A DNA stretch of 64,000 nucleotides, from assembly GCA_905116865.2 (NCBI GenBank), contig CAJHNH020005013.1, positions 157,001 through 221,000 of the forward strand, written 5' to 3'. Below the pieces are notes generated by a model, which saw nothing but the letters and a program-made list of their open reading frames with translations, searched no databases and had not been told where the DNA came from. Origin of the DNA: Candidula unifasciata. Its lineage: Eukaryota > Mollusca > Gastropoda > Stylommatophora > Geomitridae. A program made the translations under genes and the position numbers. Positions 10,905 through 24,022 of this stretch are shown one piece after another (position 1 is the stretch's first letter; each line of letters opens with the position of its first letter).

Positions 10905-11347
10905 AACAGTGGTATCAACAGCCGACAGTTTAGAAGCAATGAGGTTTGAAGGTTTGAACAACGATCAACGTCACGGCACACTGGTAGTAACCCATAAATG
11001 CTCCGTTCTTCTTCTAACTCAAGTCTGAGTCCAAAGAAGCTCAGCACAGTACACAGGCTGTGAGGCACCGGCGAGGATGCTGAAATACTTTGGGTAGATT
11101 TTTAACTCGAAAATTTTGCCCGGGCAGCGCCGTTGGGCTACTCTTTTCGATTTCCAACTGCCAAGGGATTTTTTTACGTTTTACGTGCGCATCAATGCAC
11201 ACGGACGTCCGATCTCACTACCTAGAGACCAGGGGGAATAACTAGAAGTCCAAGTCCGCGTGAAAAAATCCTAGCCCTTATCGGGGATTGAACCCGGAAC
11301 CTCCAGCACTCGAGCCGGACATCATGTCTCGAGACCACGCAGCCCGC
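10905..11347 (-). mobile_element. SINE-C, tRNA-headed
   Basis: The minus strand begins near 11347 with GCGTGGTCTCGAGACATG (A box region) and GGGTTCAATCCCCG (B box), then a body that continues to the GCTTCTTTGGACTCAGACTT block at about 11020-11040. The plus-strand counterpart is at 16964-17222. Confidence 0.65.
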
Positions 11348-12095
11348 TCCAAATGCTGGGGGTTGTTCTGCAATGATCTGTAAAGGAAACGCACTGAACC
11401 TTTTAAACACTGACCCGCTGTTCTTTACATGCAGTACAATAGATAGCACTTTTAACGACGAGTGGCGTTCGTTGTCGGCTGCAAGAAGCATACAAATGGC
11501 CGAATTTACATAATAGAGTCCCAAAGCTTGTATTCTGAATAGCGTTTCATTGAACTCTTCCCAGCCTAAACTACTTGCCCGAGCAAACGACTACATTTTA
11601 ACGGTCTGTATTCCGGGTTCGTCTAGCTCGTTCAATGCCTTTATGCGCTTAGAACCTTACGTTCACGTCATATGCTTATGCCATATTTACATTACTATTG
11701 CTAGACACTGAAATATTCACTAGGCCTTTATCAATCGATGTATAGACACGTGTAACAGGTGTGACACTTATGAAAGTGTCTATCTGACGGCATGGTATAA
11801 AACCACTTTGTAATCAAATGTTCCACTTTGTAATCAAATGTTTCGGAAAAGTTAGTATTACACACGCGTCCTCTAGAGTACGACATCGAGGAAGGTTGTG
11901 GGGGAGTAGACAGGCCAGTGCTTTCCAAACGTCACCGGTAAAAAGACTAAACTGTGATGAGAACCAGTTGATTTTTGATTACTTACTGCATCAAGAGGAC
12001 AGGCTGTCGGAGGCAAAATAAAAATCCTTACCCCCATTTTAGGGGCGACGGCACTAGCCATGTGGCCAGAAATCCTCTGGATCAAAGTACAAAGT

Positions 12096-12200
12096 ACTTC
12101 AGGTGCTACAGAGCCTGTGCACTGTGCTGAGCTTCTTTAGACTCAGACTTGAGTTGTGCCATAATGTTGATCAGTTGTTCAAAACCTCAAACTCTCCTAG
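12096..12200 (+). mobile_element. SINE-C body fragment
   Basis: AGAGCCTGTGCACTGTGCTG through GTTGATCAGTTGTTCAAAAC matches the 3' part of the element at 17095-17200. No tRNA head. Confidence 0.6.
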
Positions 12201-12343
12201 AAGGCCTTTGTGTTTAGTGTGTTCTGTGCCAGAACAGTCGATATTATGTTGTCAAACTGCCAAGCATCTTCTAAATCAGTCTCCATCTTTTTCCCTCAAT
12301 TCACCTGCCTTGAGAAATGGAGTGGGCGCTCATTGTCTACAAT

Positions 12344-12493
12344 TTAGTTGCGTATCCTTTAAAGGACGTTACAGAACCAACCCCAGGCTGTTGTGGTTTT
12401 TCTAGGAAATTGTACTCGCACGTCCAGTAGTTTGCCACTGCTCACTCAACGGTCAGCTCTCGGTACCACTGTCAAACCCAACGCAAGACGGTC
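12344..12493 (-). mobile_element. SINE-A fragment
   Basis: TTAGTTGCGTATCCTTTAAA, GTGGTTTTTCTAGG and GGTACCACTGTCAAACCC match the minus-strand form of the tRNA-headed SINE at 23659-23867. The tRNA head is missing. Confidence 0.7.
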
Positions 12494-12499
12494 TGCCTT

Positions 12500-13550
12500 C
12501 TATAAGGGAATGTGACATGTGTTGAATCGCAGTAGAGCTGTAAATTGTTTGGCTTTTCAAGAGCCAGTGAACAGCCAACATGAACTTTTCCACTAGAAAG
12601 TCTTCGTCATCATAAATAACAAACAGTAAAATAAAAATTCTTTGTTGTTTTATTCATTAAAAATTACTATTATTAAACCTTCTCTGATTCTTTTCTAAAT
12701 AAATGGGTCGCCTTCACTATTCCTTTACTGACATAACCATATAAAAAAAATCTTATTTTATGTCGTTATCTCATCTGGATAATTGTTTGTTTTCACGATA
12801 TTGTATGTTTTTTATCAATTACTTCAGTAAGACTCCATATTCTCATGTCCGAACGAAAATTGTGATAATATATTTGCACATTTAATGAAGAAAAATGTCT
12901 TTCTGCATCCTCGTTCCAGAACTGTTACCATAAGGTTTGACATCAAGAGCCAAGTTTCGGATGGCAATACTATGGGGACAAATGCCAGGCGCCATGGACA
13001 TCTACACAACAGTTATACCGAGTCACCCTAAGGCTACACAAAATAACCTGATGCCCTGTATGGGTATGAGAGGGATATTCCGTGAAAGACATGGATTAGT
13101 AAACACAAGCCATAATAATGATGTGTAAAATTACTAGTCACGTCTATGTTATTTGATACAACATGGCTTACACCACATTTGATTGACTTTGGAAGGGTTA
13201 TGTAACCTTAACTATGTTTGTCTATGCATCCTGTGAACGCGAGTGCTTGAGAAGGGCGTTGTGATGCTATAGAAGCGGTGTGTACACAACTCTTATGCAA
13301 CATGTTGGTCACAGTTTGAACAGAAACAGGAGACAACTGAGTGGGCACGTCCACGCCACGGGTAGACAAGAGACATCTAGGGAGAAGTCGTTGTGACATA
13401 AAACATCACAATGTGCCAGCGAAAGAAACGAGTGACCCCACGTGTGTGCAGGCGTTGCTGTGATATTTACTGATTATATAGTTGACACCTTTCCTTCTTT
13501 CCGGACAATAGTGTTATACTGTGCTATAGTGAGGCCAGCAATCATGCTCA
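12500..13550. other. No gene recognised
   Basis: AT-rich at 12540-12900, otherwise unremarkable. Only short open frames without recognisable homology. Confidence 0.4.
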
Positions 13551-13559
13551 GTACACTTC

Positions 13560-13740
13560 ATAGCTGACTTTGGCTCCCAGGTCGATCCAGCTTTAAGATG
13601 TTACCAGGTGAGTCCTGGGAAGCAAAGGCCGCCTGCGTGGTGCTAACCACATCCACCCACCAATAAAATATAGGTCTAGTCCTATATGCCCAATACGCCT
13701 GCAGGCGTGATAAAGGATCGTTTTCATGGTGAGACATAGG
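13560..13740 (-). mobile_element. Repeat fragment, probable SINE
   Basis: CCTATATGCCCAATACGCCTG with GCGTGATAAAGG matches 775-815 and 55965-55998, where CATATGCCTGATGCGCC precedes GGCGTGAAAGGG. A weak B-box-like GGTCGATCC is at the left end. Confidence 0.4.
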
Positions 13741-14248
13741 AATCAACAGTCCGTGGCGATGGCGAGTGTGATCAAATAAGCCTCTCTAGTTAAAAAAAAA
13801 AAAAAAAAGTCTTCCACATTTAAAGCATATGATTCTCGACCATTGTTGCTATGGCGCGGATTTATTATGCTTCTTCTCGGACGCTCAGTACTTTCCTAAT
13901 CTCCAATAATGTTGTCTTTTATCTATATTTTGCCCCTCTACGAAACAGTGTTCATGGCATCTTGTTGCCACGAATCTCCCCCAATACCTGTAACATTCAC
14001 GCCCCGCTTGCGCACATCTTGAGATTCTAGCAGAGGCTGACCTCGTCATCGTCTACCCGTCTACAATTCACCACTGAGGATGGCCTTAGGCATTCTACCA
14101 TTCTCCGTGTGTATCCCAGCCATCTGAGTCTTCGAAGACTGAGCACTGACAAAACTGTTGTGACTGATATACTGTAAGCTTATTATACAATAGAACGCTC
14201 CTAAAGCCGTTCATTACATGACGTGATGGAATTTTAAATAAGAAATAG

Positions 14249-14470
14249 GTTAGTTGCGTATCCTTTACGTTGCAGAACCAACCCCAAGAGCCCCTGATTG
14301 TTGAGTGGTTTTTCTAGGCAAATTTACGTCCAGTAGTTTACCATTGCTTCTGGAAAGTCGGCTTTCTTGATACCACTGTCGAAACCAACGCAAGGCGCTT
14401 GGCCCGCAGCTTGGATTGAACCCGTCATCCCGGCATTACGAAGCGTTCGCATTGACTTAGCCAAAGAGCC
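14249..14470 (-). mobile_element. SINE-A, tRNA-headed, near full length
   Basis: The minus strand starts GGCTCTTTGGCTAAGTC (A box) with a B-box-like GGGTTCAATCCAAGC, then GGTATCAAGAAAGCC and ends GGATACGCAACTAAC. Same layout as 25334-25526. Confidence 0.8.
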
Positions 14471-14784
14471 AACAAATATGAAATAGAAAATTTTATTAAA
14501 AAGTAATGTTTGTTGTGGAGCTACGACTAGTGGCGGGAAAAAAAAAGGGGAGGGGGCATCTCGAGGCTAGTAAGTGGAAAAACAGTGCTAATTGTAGACG
14601 TTTTTACATCTCTAGTAAATCAGCCAAAGGCCAAAGAAATCAAATCTAGCAACAAGCTTTGATTATTTACCTGAACGAGAAGACCACCTCATCTAACGCC
14701 TCCGACAGAGCACACATTCCATTTTTTCATTTCCGCCAAACATTGCGATGATGGGAGTCCGTGTATATGTGTTAGAATCATTGT

Positions 14785-15271
14785 GTATGTATGTATGTAT
14801 GTATGTATGTATGTATGTATGTATGTATGTATGTATGTATGTATGTATGTATGTATGTATGTATGTATGTATGTATGTATGTATGTATGTATGTATGTAT
14901 GTATGTATGTATGTATGTATGTATGTATGTCTGTATGTAATGTATGTATGTATGTATGTATGTATGTATGTATGTATGTGTTTATGTATGTATGTATGTG
15001 TGTATGTATGTATGTATGTATGTATGTATGTATGTATGTATGTATGTATGTATGTATGTATGTATGTATGTATGTATGTATGTATGTATGTATGTATGTA
15101 TGTATGTATGTATGTATGTGTATGTATGTATGTGTATGTATGTATGGTATGTGTGTACGTAGTGTGTATGTATTTGTGTACGTATGTGTGTACGTATGTG
15201 TGTACGTATGTGTGTATGTATGTATGTGTGTATGTATGTATGTATGTGTGTATGTATGTGTGTGTGTGTGT
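14785..15271. repeat. ATGT microsatellite, about 490 bp
   Basis: Almost pure (ATGT)n to about 15118, then mixed GTGT, GTAC and TGTGTG words. The long open frames across it on both strands are artefacts of the 4 bp period. Confidence 0.97.
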
Positions 15272-15562
15272 GACAATCAAAAGTATAGTAAATATAATCG
15301 TTACCTCCCATGCGTGACTACATTGACCCAGCAATGTGCACTAGGATACGGTTACCCCTTTATCTACTCACATCACCTGACCCTGCGCTAACATCCCAAG
15401 CCGACAACGATGCCGTGTGCCCGGCCAGGAGAATCGGAAGAAGCAGACTCCGTGTACCTAAATGACGAATTCGGCGTGGCCAACTGTTTCTCACGTACAG
15501 GAGACGCACTGCATCAGTCGCTGCTTACATTCAGCAAGCAAAAGTGAAAATGAAGGACCCTT

Positions 15563-15750
15563 TTGGACGCCGTGTGTCACATCTCCACGTTTTTTTTACG
15601 CCGTGTGTCACATCTCCACATGTTTTTTACGCCGTGTGTCACATCTCCACATGTTTTTTACGCCGTGTGTCACATCACATGTTTTTTACGCCGTGTGTCA
15701 CATCTCCACATGTTTTTTACACCGTGTGTCACATCTCCACATGTTTTTCA
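15563..15750. repeat. 31 bp tandem array, about 6 copies
   Basis: Unit ACGCCGTGTGTCACATCTCC followed by ACATGTTTTTT. One copy has lost 6 bases (CACATCACATG). Copies otherwise almost identical. Confidence 0.9.
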
Positions 15751-15959
15751 CTCTATAAGTTCTATTCTCCGTTGTTTTTTTTATTTCTTATCTTTATTTC
15801 AACGCCCCGATGTAAAGCCCTTCTAATTATTATGTTCTCGTGTTTTCTCATCATGTGCCCTATCCAATACTGGCGTCTTTTCTTCATCACCTGATTCATA
15901 CTTTTATACATTGGGCACTCGATAGGAATGTACTTAAGCAGTAAATGAAAAAAGCATTG

Positions 15960-16178
15960 GTCACTTTCGTGGCACTGGATCCTTAAGCATTTAGGGCTAA
16001 ACCTATATCTTTGTAGACAAATTAATATGCGATGTTAACATCCTTCCGACAGCCTTTACTCGTCAAAACATTTCCTAGTAACCTGTTTAGCTGGGTCGAC
16101 CTGGGACTCCCAGGTCAAATACACCTTGGTGTGGATCTGAACCCAAGAGTTAGCAGTCGGTGAGCACCGCAGCGCCTC
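15960..16178 (-). mobile_element. SINE-D, degraded
   Basis: GCTGGGTCGACCTGGGACTC, the ACCTATATCTTTGTAGAC block and a minus-strand B-box-like GGGTTCAGATCC place it with the copy at 38737-38966. Confidence 0.6.
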
Positions 16179-16963
16179 ACAATGATCTTCTCAAAGTCGA
16201 TGCCGTGTGGTGCTGGTAGTCATGTCTATCCACAATACTCTCGTGTACTTTTAATCAACTCTGATACAGAAGATCCTCCATGTCATGATGTCAAATTGTC
16301 AAGCATCTTTTCTCCCGGTCTCCACCTGCCTCTCTTCTCCTCCAATTTTGCTGCTGTCACGAGTACTCCAGTTTTATCCATTTCAAAAGTATATTTAAAA
16401 ATTGTGACTATAAAGCTTAATGGATGGAAAGAAAAAGCGCACAATTCAAATAAAGGTTTCGACAAAAAACGTTATCAACGGATAAAAAAGCAGACGAATC
16501 AACTTGTCGTAGTTCATGTAGTTTAGTTATTTTTAACTGTAATAGGTGACACAATCTGCTAAGGGTGATCTGAATCCAAGTGTAGCTCTGGCCAAGAAAA
16601 GTCGTTTGAGGGGATGAATCTGTGCGTACACAACCCGTGTGTCACTAGGACCATAAGCCTCTACTCGACACCTTATATCCCTTCTATGAGATACGAAGCA
16701 ATTATAGGCTTACCGGGAGTGCTATGATATTGATCTGAAAACCAAGAACCAAATAAAACAAATTCCCAAATGAACTTGTATTAGTCATTGCCGTGGCTGA
16801 CATTTATAACCCTTATAGAAACTCAACGACGTTCTTAGCGATCAGAAAGTTGCAACGGCGCAAAGAGACGCTGACATTCCAGCGATGACTACCCGATCCT
16901 GTTTATGCTGAAACAATAATCCTCACGCCTTTCAACACTGTCGTCGTCCATAACTGTTGTACT

Positions 16964-17222
16964 CAGCGGCTGCGTGGTCTCGAGGCATGGTGTCCGCCTC
17001 GAGTGCTAGAGGTGCCGGGTTCAATTCCCGGTAAGGGCTGGGGTTTTTTTTCACGTGGACTTGGACTTCTAGTAATTCCCCCTGGTAATCAGATCAGCCT
17101 GTGCACTGTGCTGAGCTTCGTCGGACACAGACGAAGCACTTATGTGTTACTACCCGTGTGCCATGATGTTGATCTGTTGTTCAAATCTCAAACCTCAGTT
17201 GCCTTAAACGGAAGAGCGCCTG
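16964..17222 (+). mobile_element. SINE-C, tRNA-headed, near full length
   Basis: GCTGCGTGGTCTCGAGGC holds the A box and CCGGGTTCAATTCCCGG the B box, at tRNA spacing. The body includes CACGTGGACTTGGACTTC and GTGCACTGTGCTGAGC. The head looks like a Leu/Ser-type tRNA, but no acceptor-stem pairing closes it. Confidence 0.75.
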
Positions 17223-17802
17223 CATAGATTTGGGTCGGTGTATTCAGATCGGCCAGAAACATGCGACACTCAACCCGCTAATCCGTGGCATGTGGTTTAG
17301 AAAGCTGTCCGTGTGTAGTGCAACAGGGGCATCATTTTGTATGACCGGCACTCGGTTGTATTTTATATAGCAGCTATGACAGCGTTAGTGAATAGGCTTA
17401 CTGTGGGCGTACAGGCCCAGGGTTCTTCTGTTTTTTATTCTCGTTCGCTGCGTTCGTTCCGTTCCTCTGCTAAAATAAAAATAAAAATCGTCACATTCAA
17501 CCAGGAGGAGCTTTGGGTTATAACTGTGACTAGGTTATGTGCGCCAGATAAAACTGTTCAGCTTTGCACGCCACCAAGAGCCATGAAAAGGACCCTGTAG
17601 TGTTGAGGTGATCTAAGGAGACAGACCCAAATACTGTCCCGACCGGTGACGAAGTCGTCTACCAGGCGAGCCAATGGGTGATATGGTCACACAAATGAGT
17701 TCGCACCAAGATTCTCAAAGTAGTAGTTAATGCAAATTCTTGTACAACTGTCTAGTGCTAGGATGCTGGATGATGCTATATTTGTTAATATTTATTACTC
17801 TA

Positions 17803-17933
<131 letters not shown>

Positions 17934-18009
17934 ACATTTTATTTGAATTTCACTAGCACTGGAACGGAGCACGTATGGGGTGACACGATTACAGTGAAAC
18001 TGAAACTGT

Positions 18010-18076
18010 GACGACTACTACAGTTACTACTACTAGTGCTTCTTCTACTACTACTACTACTACTACTACTACTCCC
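18010..18076. repeat. ACT trinucleotide repeat
   Basis: (CTA/ACT)n, about 18 units with a TTCTTC interruption. Confidence 0.9.
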
Positions 18077-18779
18077 ATCTCCCTCACACACATACACATA
18101 TGAGCGCGTAAATACACATCAGATTAATCCATTAGATAGCACCCCCCCCCCCTCCCCTGCCACAATGTTGCCTTCGTGTCGGTGTCGTGCCCTACCTGGA
18201 GACAGCGAGAAGTTTAGCAATACTTATCTTAGTACTAGAGAACGGTCTGTATTCATCCTCACTTCCTAAGATGCAAACACTTTCATGGAAGCCAAAGAAG
18301 AATCAGAAACCAACACAGAACTGGTGTCGTCAGCCGCTACAAGCTATGGGATTTACTGGGGAGGTGATCCAAGCACTTAACTAGTAGGTGAACACTCTCC
18401 TAAAAGCCACAGTTATGAGCTTTTCATTTACACTCTGTCCGAAAATTACTAACCAAGCAATGACACATACACATAACTGTATGTGTACGGGCGCACTTGC
18501 ACCACATGAAATGCCTACAACATACAATGGTTATTATGTACGTTTGCCCACATCTCCCATCACCAACATAATGCTGCCAATGGTTCATGGCACAAAGAAA
18601 GTCTATCAAGAATCTTGCCTCTCCCCTTTAACTCTGCTTCCTTTAATCGTTCCAGTAGCTACAATATCTCCCTGTTTTTCTCCTCTAACAAAACTGTTCT
18701 CTGATCCACTTTGATGTGTGGAACAATATGTCTGTGTGTATTAGGCTCACATACATGCAGTCTGGGTGCGAATGGGAGC

Positions 18780-19478
18780 AGTCCTCATCATCAATTACCA
18801 CTTCTACGTTAAGCATTATGTGCAGGAACAGTTTGCGATCCATTACATGATGGGCTGCAACGGTTGTTGTCATTCCGTGTCGACGAAGAAGCTCTTTAAT
18901 GTCATCAATCCATGTTCTCCATGGGCGGACTCCTGATTTCACCTCAGATCTTTTCACGTGTAGCGCCTGCGTTGGTAGTTGTTCTGGCTGCATTCTTACA
19001 AAATGACGAAACCAAATGATCTTCTGTTTGTCAATGAATTTGCTGCATGGTGTTGTTCCTACAGTCCGTCTGATAATATCATTTCTAACTGTCTCAGATG
19101 GTTGAGATGACAGCTTTTCCTCAGGCATCTCCTTTCACAGATGTTAATTTTACGTAGGTTAGCCTTTGATAATGTCCAAGTCTGGCACTGGTAGCACAGT
19201 GTTGGTATGAATATACTGTTTATAATCTGTTTCTTGGCGCTCATTCTTATGTTTGGATGTCTTATTAACGGTATCAGTTGGTAAATAAGTATACTGGCTC
19301 GTTGGCATCTTGTTTTTTTTTTTTTTTTCTGATCAATACTTCCGTCCTCCGAGAATATACTTCCTAGATATTTAAATTCCCTAACTTGCTTCTGACAAGT
19401 AACATTCAACCGGACATGTAGCGGATTAGAAACTCGACTAACCTGCATTACTTCAGTTTTAGTAGTATTTATTTTCAT
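18780..19478 (-). mobile_element. LINE reverse transcriptase C-terminal remnant
   Basis: INTTKTEVMQVSR, FKYLGSIFSEDGSID, IFIPTLCYQCQTWTL and ERRCLRKS (19478-19059), then in another frame RNDIIRRTVGT and KIIWFRHFVRMQPEQLP, ending WIDDIKELLRRHG (to about 18880). This is the standard order of the thumb region and C-terminal block of RTE/craniofacial-development-2-like LINEs. A poly-A/K stretch and a frameshift disrupt it. Confidence 0.8.
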
Positions 19479-19678
19479 GTTATATCTTCTGCATGTTTAC
19501 CTTCTCTTCTTCTCTTCTGCCTTTCTATCTCCTATACCTTAGCCTGTTTAAATGGCCTTGTAGTCTACTCCCCTCACTGGAGAATAGGCATTGATCGTCT
19601 GCAAATAGTAGCTCATTCATTGTATGAGGATCTAATTCTTAATCTGAAAAGTAGTACACTGTCTTATACTGAAATAAT

Positions 19679-19965
19679 CTTCTTATTATTTCAATTCATG
19701 GCGGTCACCGGCTGTAAAAATCTGACAGAAAGTTATAGTTGTTCGTCCACTACTGGACTTTGGCCTTGTTCCAAAACTTGAGTTTTGCATGCATAACAGT
19801 TTTACAGAGATATGGCTTATTTGTATACAGACTTTCTCCCCCCCCCCCCCCCCCTCACAGGCGGATACACTGTGACATTGAAGGAAAAACACATAATTAG
19901 TCTTTTACCACATGCTATTAGGGTCAGTGGGTCTATTCTTAACCATTGCCCCCCCCCCCCCCCCC
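19679..19965 (-). mobile_element. SINE-B copy with poly-C expansions
   Basis: AGAAAGTTATAGTTGTTCGT, TTACAGAGATATGGCTTATT and CAGTGGGTCTATTCTTAACC follow SINE-B order. Two poly-C runs (about 19838-19854 and 19949-19965) interrupt and end it. Confidence 0.65.
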
Positions 19966-20159
19966 CAAAAAATGTGGCCCAGACCCAAAGTGCTCTAATA
20001 CGAAAATGCATAAAATACTGGATGATCTTTACCCGCCCAGACTGGATGAGATTCTTAGCAGTAAGAGTAACAGTCAACCCTGCAACAAACACACTGGCGA
20101 AGTAAACAAACAGACCAGCTTTCCAGTGCAACAGGAAAACAGTTACTGAAACTGCTTAA

Positions 20160-21480
20160 ACATGTAATCCGTCTGTCTGTATATATTTACGACATTTAGC
20201 TTAATCTATATCCGATTTTCTCATGCACACATCTTATATTTTTCATTAAACTACTTTTTTATTCGCTACTTCGATATGGAGGATCCAGATGTATGTTTAC
20301 AGTTGTCCCATTGCCGATCCCCATAAACAAAGTCGCGACAAGGAAGAGTCTAAAATCGCTGAAGGCAAGCCCTCGGTAATTCATTTCCTTCTCTATTGGT
20401 TCGTTTTACAATTCGTTTCCTTATAGTTATCACAGGTTTTACCCACCCTCCCAACAATTAAGTTAAACTAAGTGAGGAATAACAGAAATAATGAAGATAA
20501 AGCAAGCAAACAATAACTAAATCTTCGTTTGGGGGAACTTCAAGATGTGCTGTTAATGCTATCTAGACTACAATGTCGGCAAAGCTGAAGGAACAGATAG
20601 GACAAGAACATTGAGACGTAGGCCTGTAATATCACCAGGAAATCTATGTAGATCTCCAAAGAGCAAACCTTGTAACTGACAATATTTTACTATAACTCCA
20701 AATCAGTACTGCTATACAGAGCAGAAACGGGGTGCACGCCTGAAACAATTAACTGCTGTACTGAGCAGAAACGGGGAACACGACTGAAACAATTGATAAT
20801 AAAAAGCAATAAAAATACCTGGTGAGTGTACAGAATTATGAAGAAAAAAAATGACTAATGCAGAGCGGGGCTTTTGGGAAAAGTATGAGAGAGAAGCCAA
20901 AACTATTCCAGTGAATCTAAAGCAGGGGAAAGACGATGACGCTAGTTTTACATCTGAGAAAACCAGACAGCAGTATCTATAGAATGTCAGTACTGTTGGA
21001 CCCACACAGCAAAAGGACAAGGAAAGTCGGTGGAAGGGTGAAGAAACAAACACAGACTGTGTTTGGGGGGAGGGGGGTGGTGGTAACAACGAGGCAAGTG
21101 CACGATAAGCAAAGCTTTAACAGCCTGGCGCTAGCTGGTCAAATGTCTCTGCTCCACCGGGATCTAAATGATAGAAACAGAAGACTTAAGTTACAGTTAG
21201 TATAAATAAATGGCTCAATCACTTTCACTTGGCGGATTCTGTCTGGCGCCGTAGCTGTTTTGAATTATTTGTAAAAATACAGCAGGCAAGGTGGGCTGTG
21301 TACATGGGATATGGCTTAGTTGTATTTCCGGTGTAGAGAATCACTTTCATTGCTCGGGAATATCCCCAACAGTGCTGAGCTCAGGTTTCCTACAACAGAT
21401 CACGCAAGGAGAATCTCCTCAATGCAGAAACTAGTACCTACCTGGATCCAACTGCATTTATCTTAATCATACACGATATA
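20160..21480. other. No gene recognised
   Basis: Contains a local duplication (GAGCAGAAACGGGG at about 20719 and 20763) and otherwise unique sequence. Open frames are short and unmatched. Confidence 0.4.
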
Positions 21481-21490
21481 AATATTATTA

Positions 21491-21860
21491 GTGGGTCGTT
21501 GGTATCACTACTAAATTGTGCATGGATCTCCAGTTTCCATACATCACAAAGAAATAAGAAAAAAAAAAAAAAATTCAGATGTCTTTAAATTACGATATCA
21601 TCTCAGGATTTCTAAATACTCTCACTGGGTCGTTTGTATCACTTCTAAATTCCGCATTGAATCACCAGTTTCCGTACATCACAAAGAAAAAATTAAAATC
21701 CAGACGTCTTTAAATTACGATATCATTTCAGGATTTCTAAATATTCTCACTGGGTTGTTTGTATCACTTCTAAATTGTGCTTTTATCTCAGTTTCCGTAC
21801 ATCATCAAGCAACAAGTAAAATAAAGCAAGAAGTCCTTAAATCATGACATCATCCCACCA
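21491..21860. repeat. Three tandem copies of a unit of about 125-130 bp
   Basis: GGGTCGTTGGTATCACTACT starts copy 1 (about 21492), and related starts lie at about 21627 and 21751. Each copy carries CAGTTTCCRTACATCA and TTTAAATTACGATATCAT. Divergence rises in the third copy. Confidence 0.85.
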
Positions 21861-22140
21861 TTTGTATGCATAATGTCAGCCATTTCGGTCTACCGACTAA
21901 GGGTAAAATCATGTTTAATAGTTGCAAGTTTCGAAGCGGACTGCACATAGTTAATAACCGGAGCATTCTGGTACTGTTATACTTTGAGTTAAGTAAATCC
22001 TGCCAGTCTGAATGAGCACAGACATCTCGCGGACATCAGAACAGTCAAATTCAGCGGTTCTAGAGACACTGAGAATAAAAAAAGAGAGCTGATGAAAGAA
22101 AGAAAAAAAATGTTTAGGACAGGAGAAATAGTTCGGCAAC

Positions 22141-22800
22141 ATCAAACAACACAGCATTCTTTAAAAAGGCCGACTGGAGGGAACAGCCGGAGGATAAACA
22201 GCAATAAGTGGACATCGATACAAGTGGGAAAATAACATGAAGCATTCGAAGAACATTAGTCTAAGATCCCTGTGTGGGTTCCGGGGCTCTGTTATAGGGA
22301 AAACAAGAATAGACTCACTGCCTACCCAAAAGTATGTCGTAAGAGTCGACTAATTGGGAGCTTTCTTCGAAGTAGGAGTGCATCTGCCTGAGAGGCAAGG
22401 AACCAACAGTCTACACACAAATTAGTCAGATATGTCAAACGGATGCACACACAACACTCAGGTTCTGGAACAGGACTGCAATCCAGAAGTGGATGAACAA
22501 CTAGAACTTTCCACAAGAGTTTACATCTGAAAAACGCAAAGAAGAAGAAGATTAGTCTCAGAGTGTACAATCAAGACAAGATGTAGAGTACAGGGAAATA
22601 AATGCGAGGCAAAACAGCAAGTTGTAGACAGCGATACAAGTGGGATAACAACATGAAGCACCGGACTAACGGTAGTCTCAGAGTGTACAATCAAGACAAG
22701 AGGCAGAATATTGGAGATCCACTGCGGTCAACATTCATTGCGGAGACAGCACCTGCGTTACCAAATCATAGAGTAGTAAGATGACCGTAGACGTATTTAT
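22141..22800 (+). mobile_element. LINE 3'-end remnant, tandemly duplicated and split by a SINE
   Basis: The block CGATACAAGTGGGAWAAHAACATGAAGC occurs at about 22215 and 22634, and AGTCTCAGAGTGTACAATCA at about 22554 and 22674. It encodes CRQRYKWDNNMK, the same W-D-N block as at 919-1188. A SINE-B copy sits inside the first unit. Confidence 0.6.
22267..22550 (+). mobile_element. SINE-B reference copy with TSD
   Basis: 284 bp, starting TCCCTGTGTGGGTTCCGGGG and ending CGCAAAGAAGAAGAAG. Flanked by ATTAGTCTAAGA (22255-22266) and ATTAGTCTCAGA (22551-22562), an 11/12 target duplication. This fixes both ends and the orientation of the family: sense strand with (GAA)n at the 3' end. Confidence 0.9.
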
Positions 22801-23632
22801 TAGTATTGTGCATTAGCACTAGGATTCTGGTCGAGAAAGTGGCTACGTCATACAGCACGGCCCAGGTATTCTCAGTGAACGTAATACGGTCCATTTCATA
22901 CTTCCCGGCCCATCTACACACTGCCTGACCTTTCATTCATACTTTCGCAGATCGTTCTACGCCAGAGGGGTGTCCGGTTGTCTTGTCTCCAAGTACATCC
23001 GCACCGATGTCGCACAATCTATACTACACAACGACACAGCTTTCAACGATCCCAGAACATCTAGAACTGACCCTAACCCAAACCCACAGCCGGAGTCACA
23101 CAAAAGACTCTTCAAAGAAAGCAGTACAACGTGACACCGCACTGATCAGACTGAGAAAGTGTGTAGATGTGCCGGTAAATGCGAACAGGTGCTGTAGTAC
23201 AGCGGGAAACTATCATGAGCCAGTTAACTATTTATCAGCATTCAGGCGAAACAGTGTGGGGTGGAGAAAGAGGCCGGACAGAGGGGGAGGAAACGATTAT
23301 GAGAATCAGGGATTTTCTTTATGGATATTAAAAACCTCTTTCCTCTCCAATATGCGCTAGACCATGTCACTTAACACCGACGTAATCTGTGTATGGGAAA
23401 CGGATATATCAGTGGGGGGATGAACATAAGTGAGGAATTAAATTATAACAGGGCGTGTTCAACAGAACACCAATAACCTAATCACATGCCGTTACGACTT
23501 TAACGAACTTGGCTACATTCCCAGCTAAATGTCTTTTCCAAAAGCTGGGGCCAAAGTACGCAATGCCCCCCCCCCCATTTTTCCTACACACACACACAAA
23601 AACCGAGAGAGACAGACATATAGACACAGACA

Positions 23633-23658
23633 TGTGTGTGTGTGTGTGTGTGTGTGTG

Positions 23659-23659
<1 letters not shown>
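23633..23659. repeat. GT microsatellite
   Basis: (TG)n immediately upstream of a SINE-A head. Confidence 0.9.
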
Positions 23660-23972
<313 letters not shown>

Positions 23973-24022
23973 GCCTGTCAACCATGACAATTCCACCGCA
24001 GGCTGGCTACACTGTGCGATCT

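Noticed and set aside
14689..15391. Long open frames reading HTYIHTYI or MYVCMYVC on both strands (also 33329-34201).
   Set aside because: Direct translation of an ATGT microsatellite; a 4 bp period gives open frames in every phase and no protein domain.
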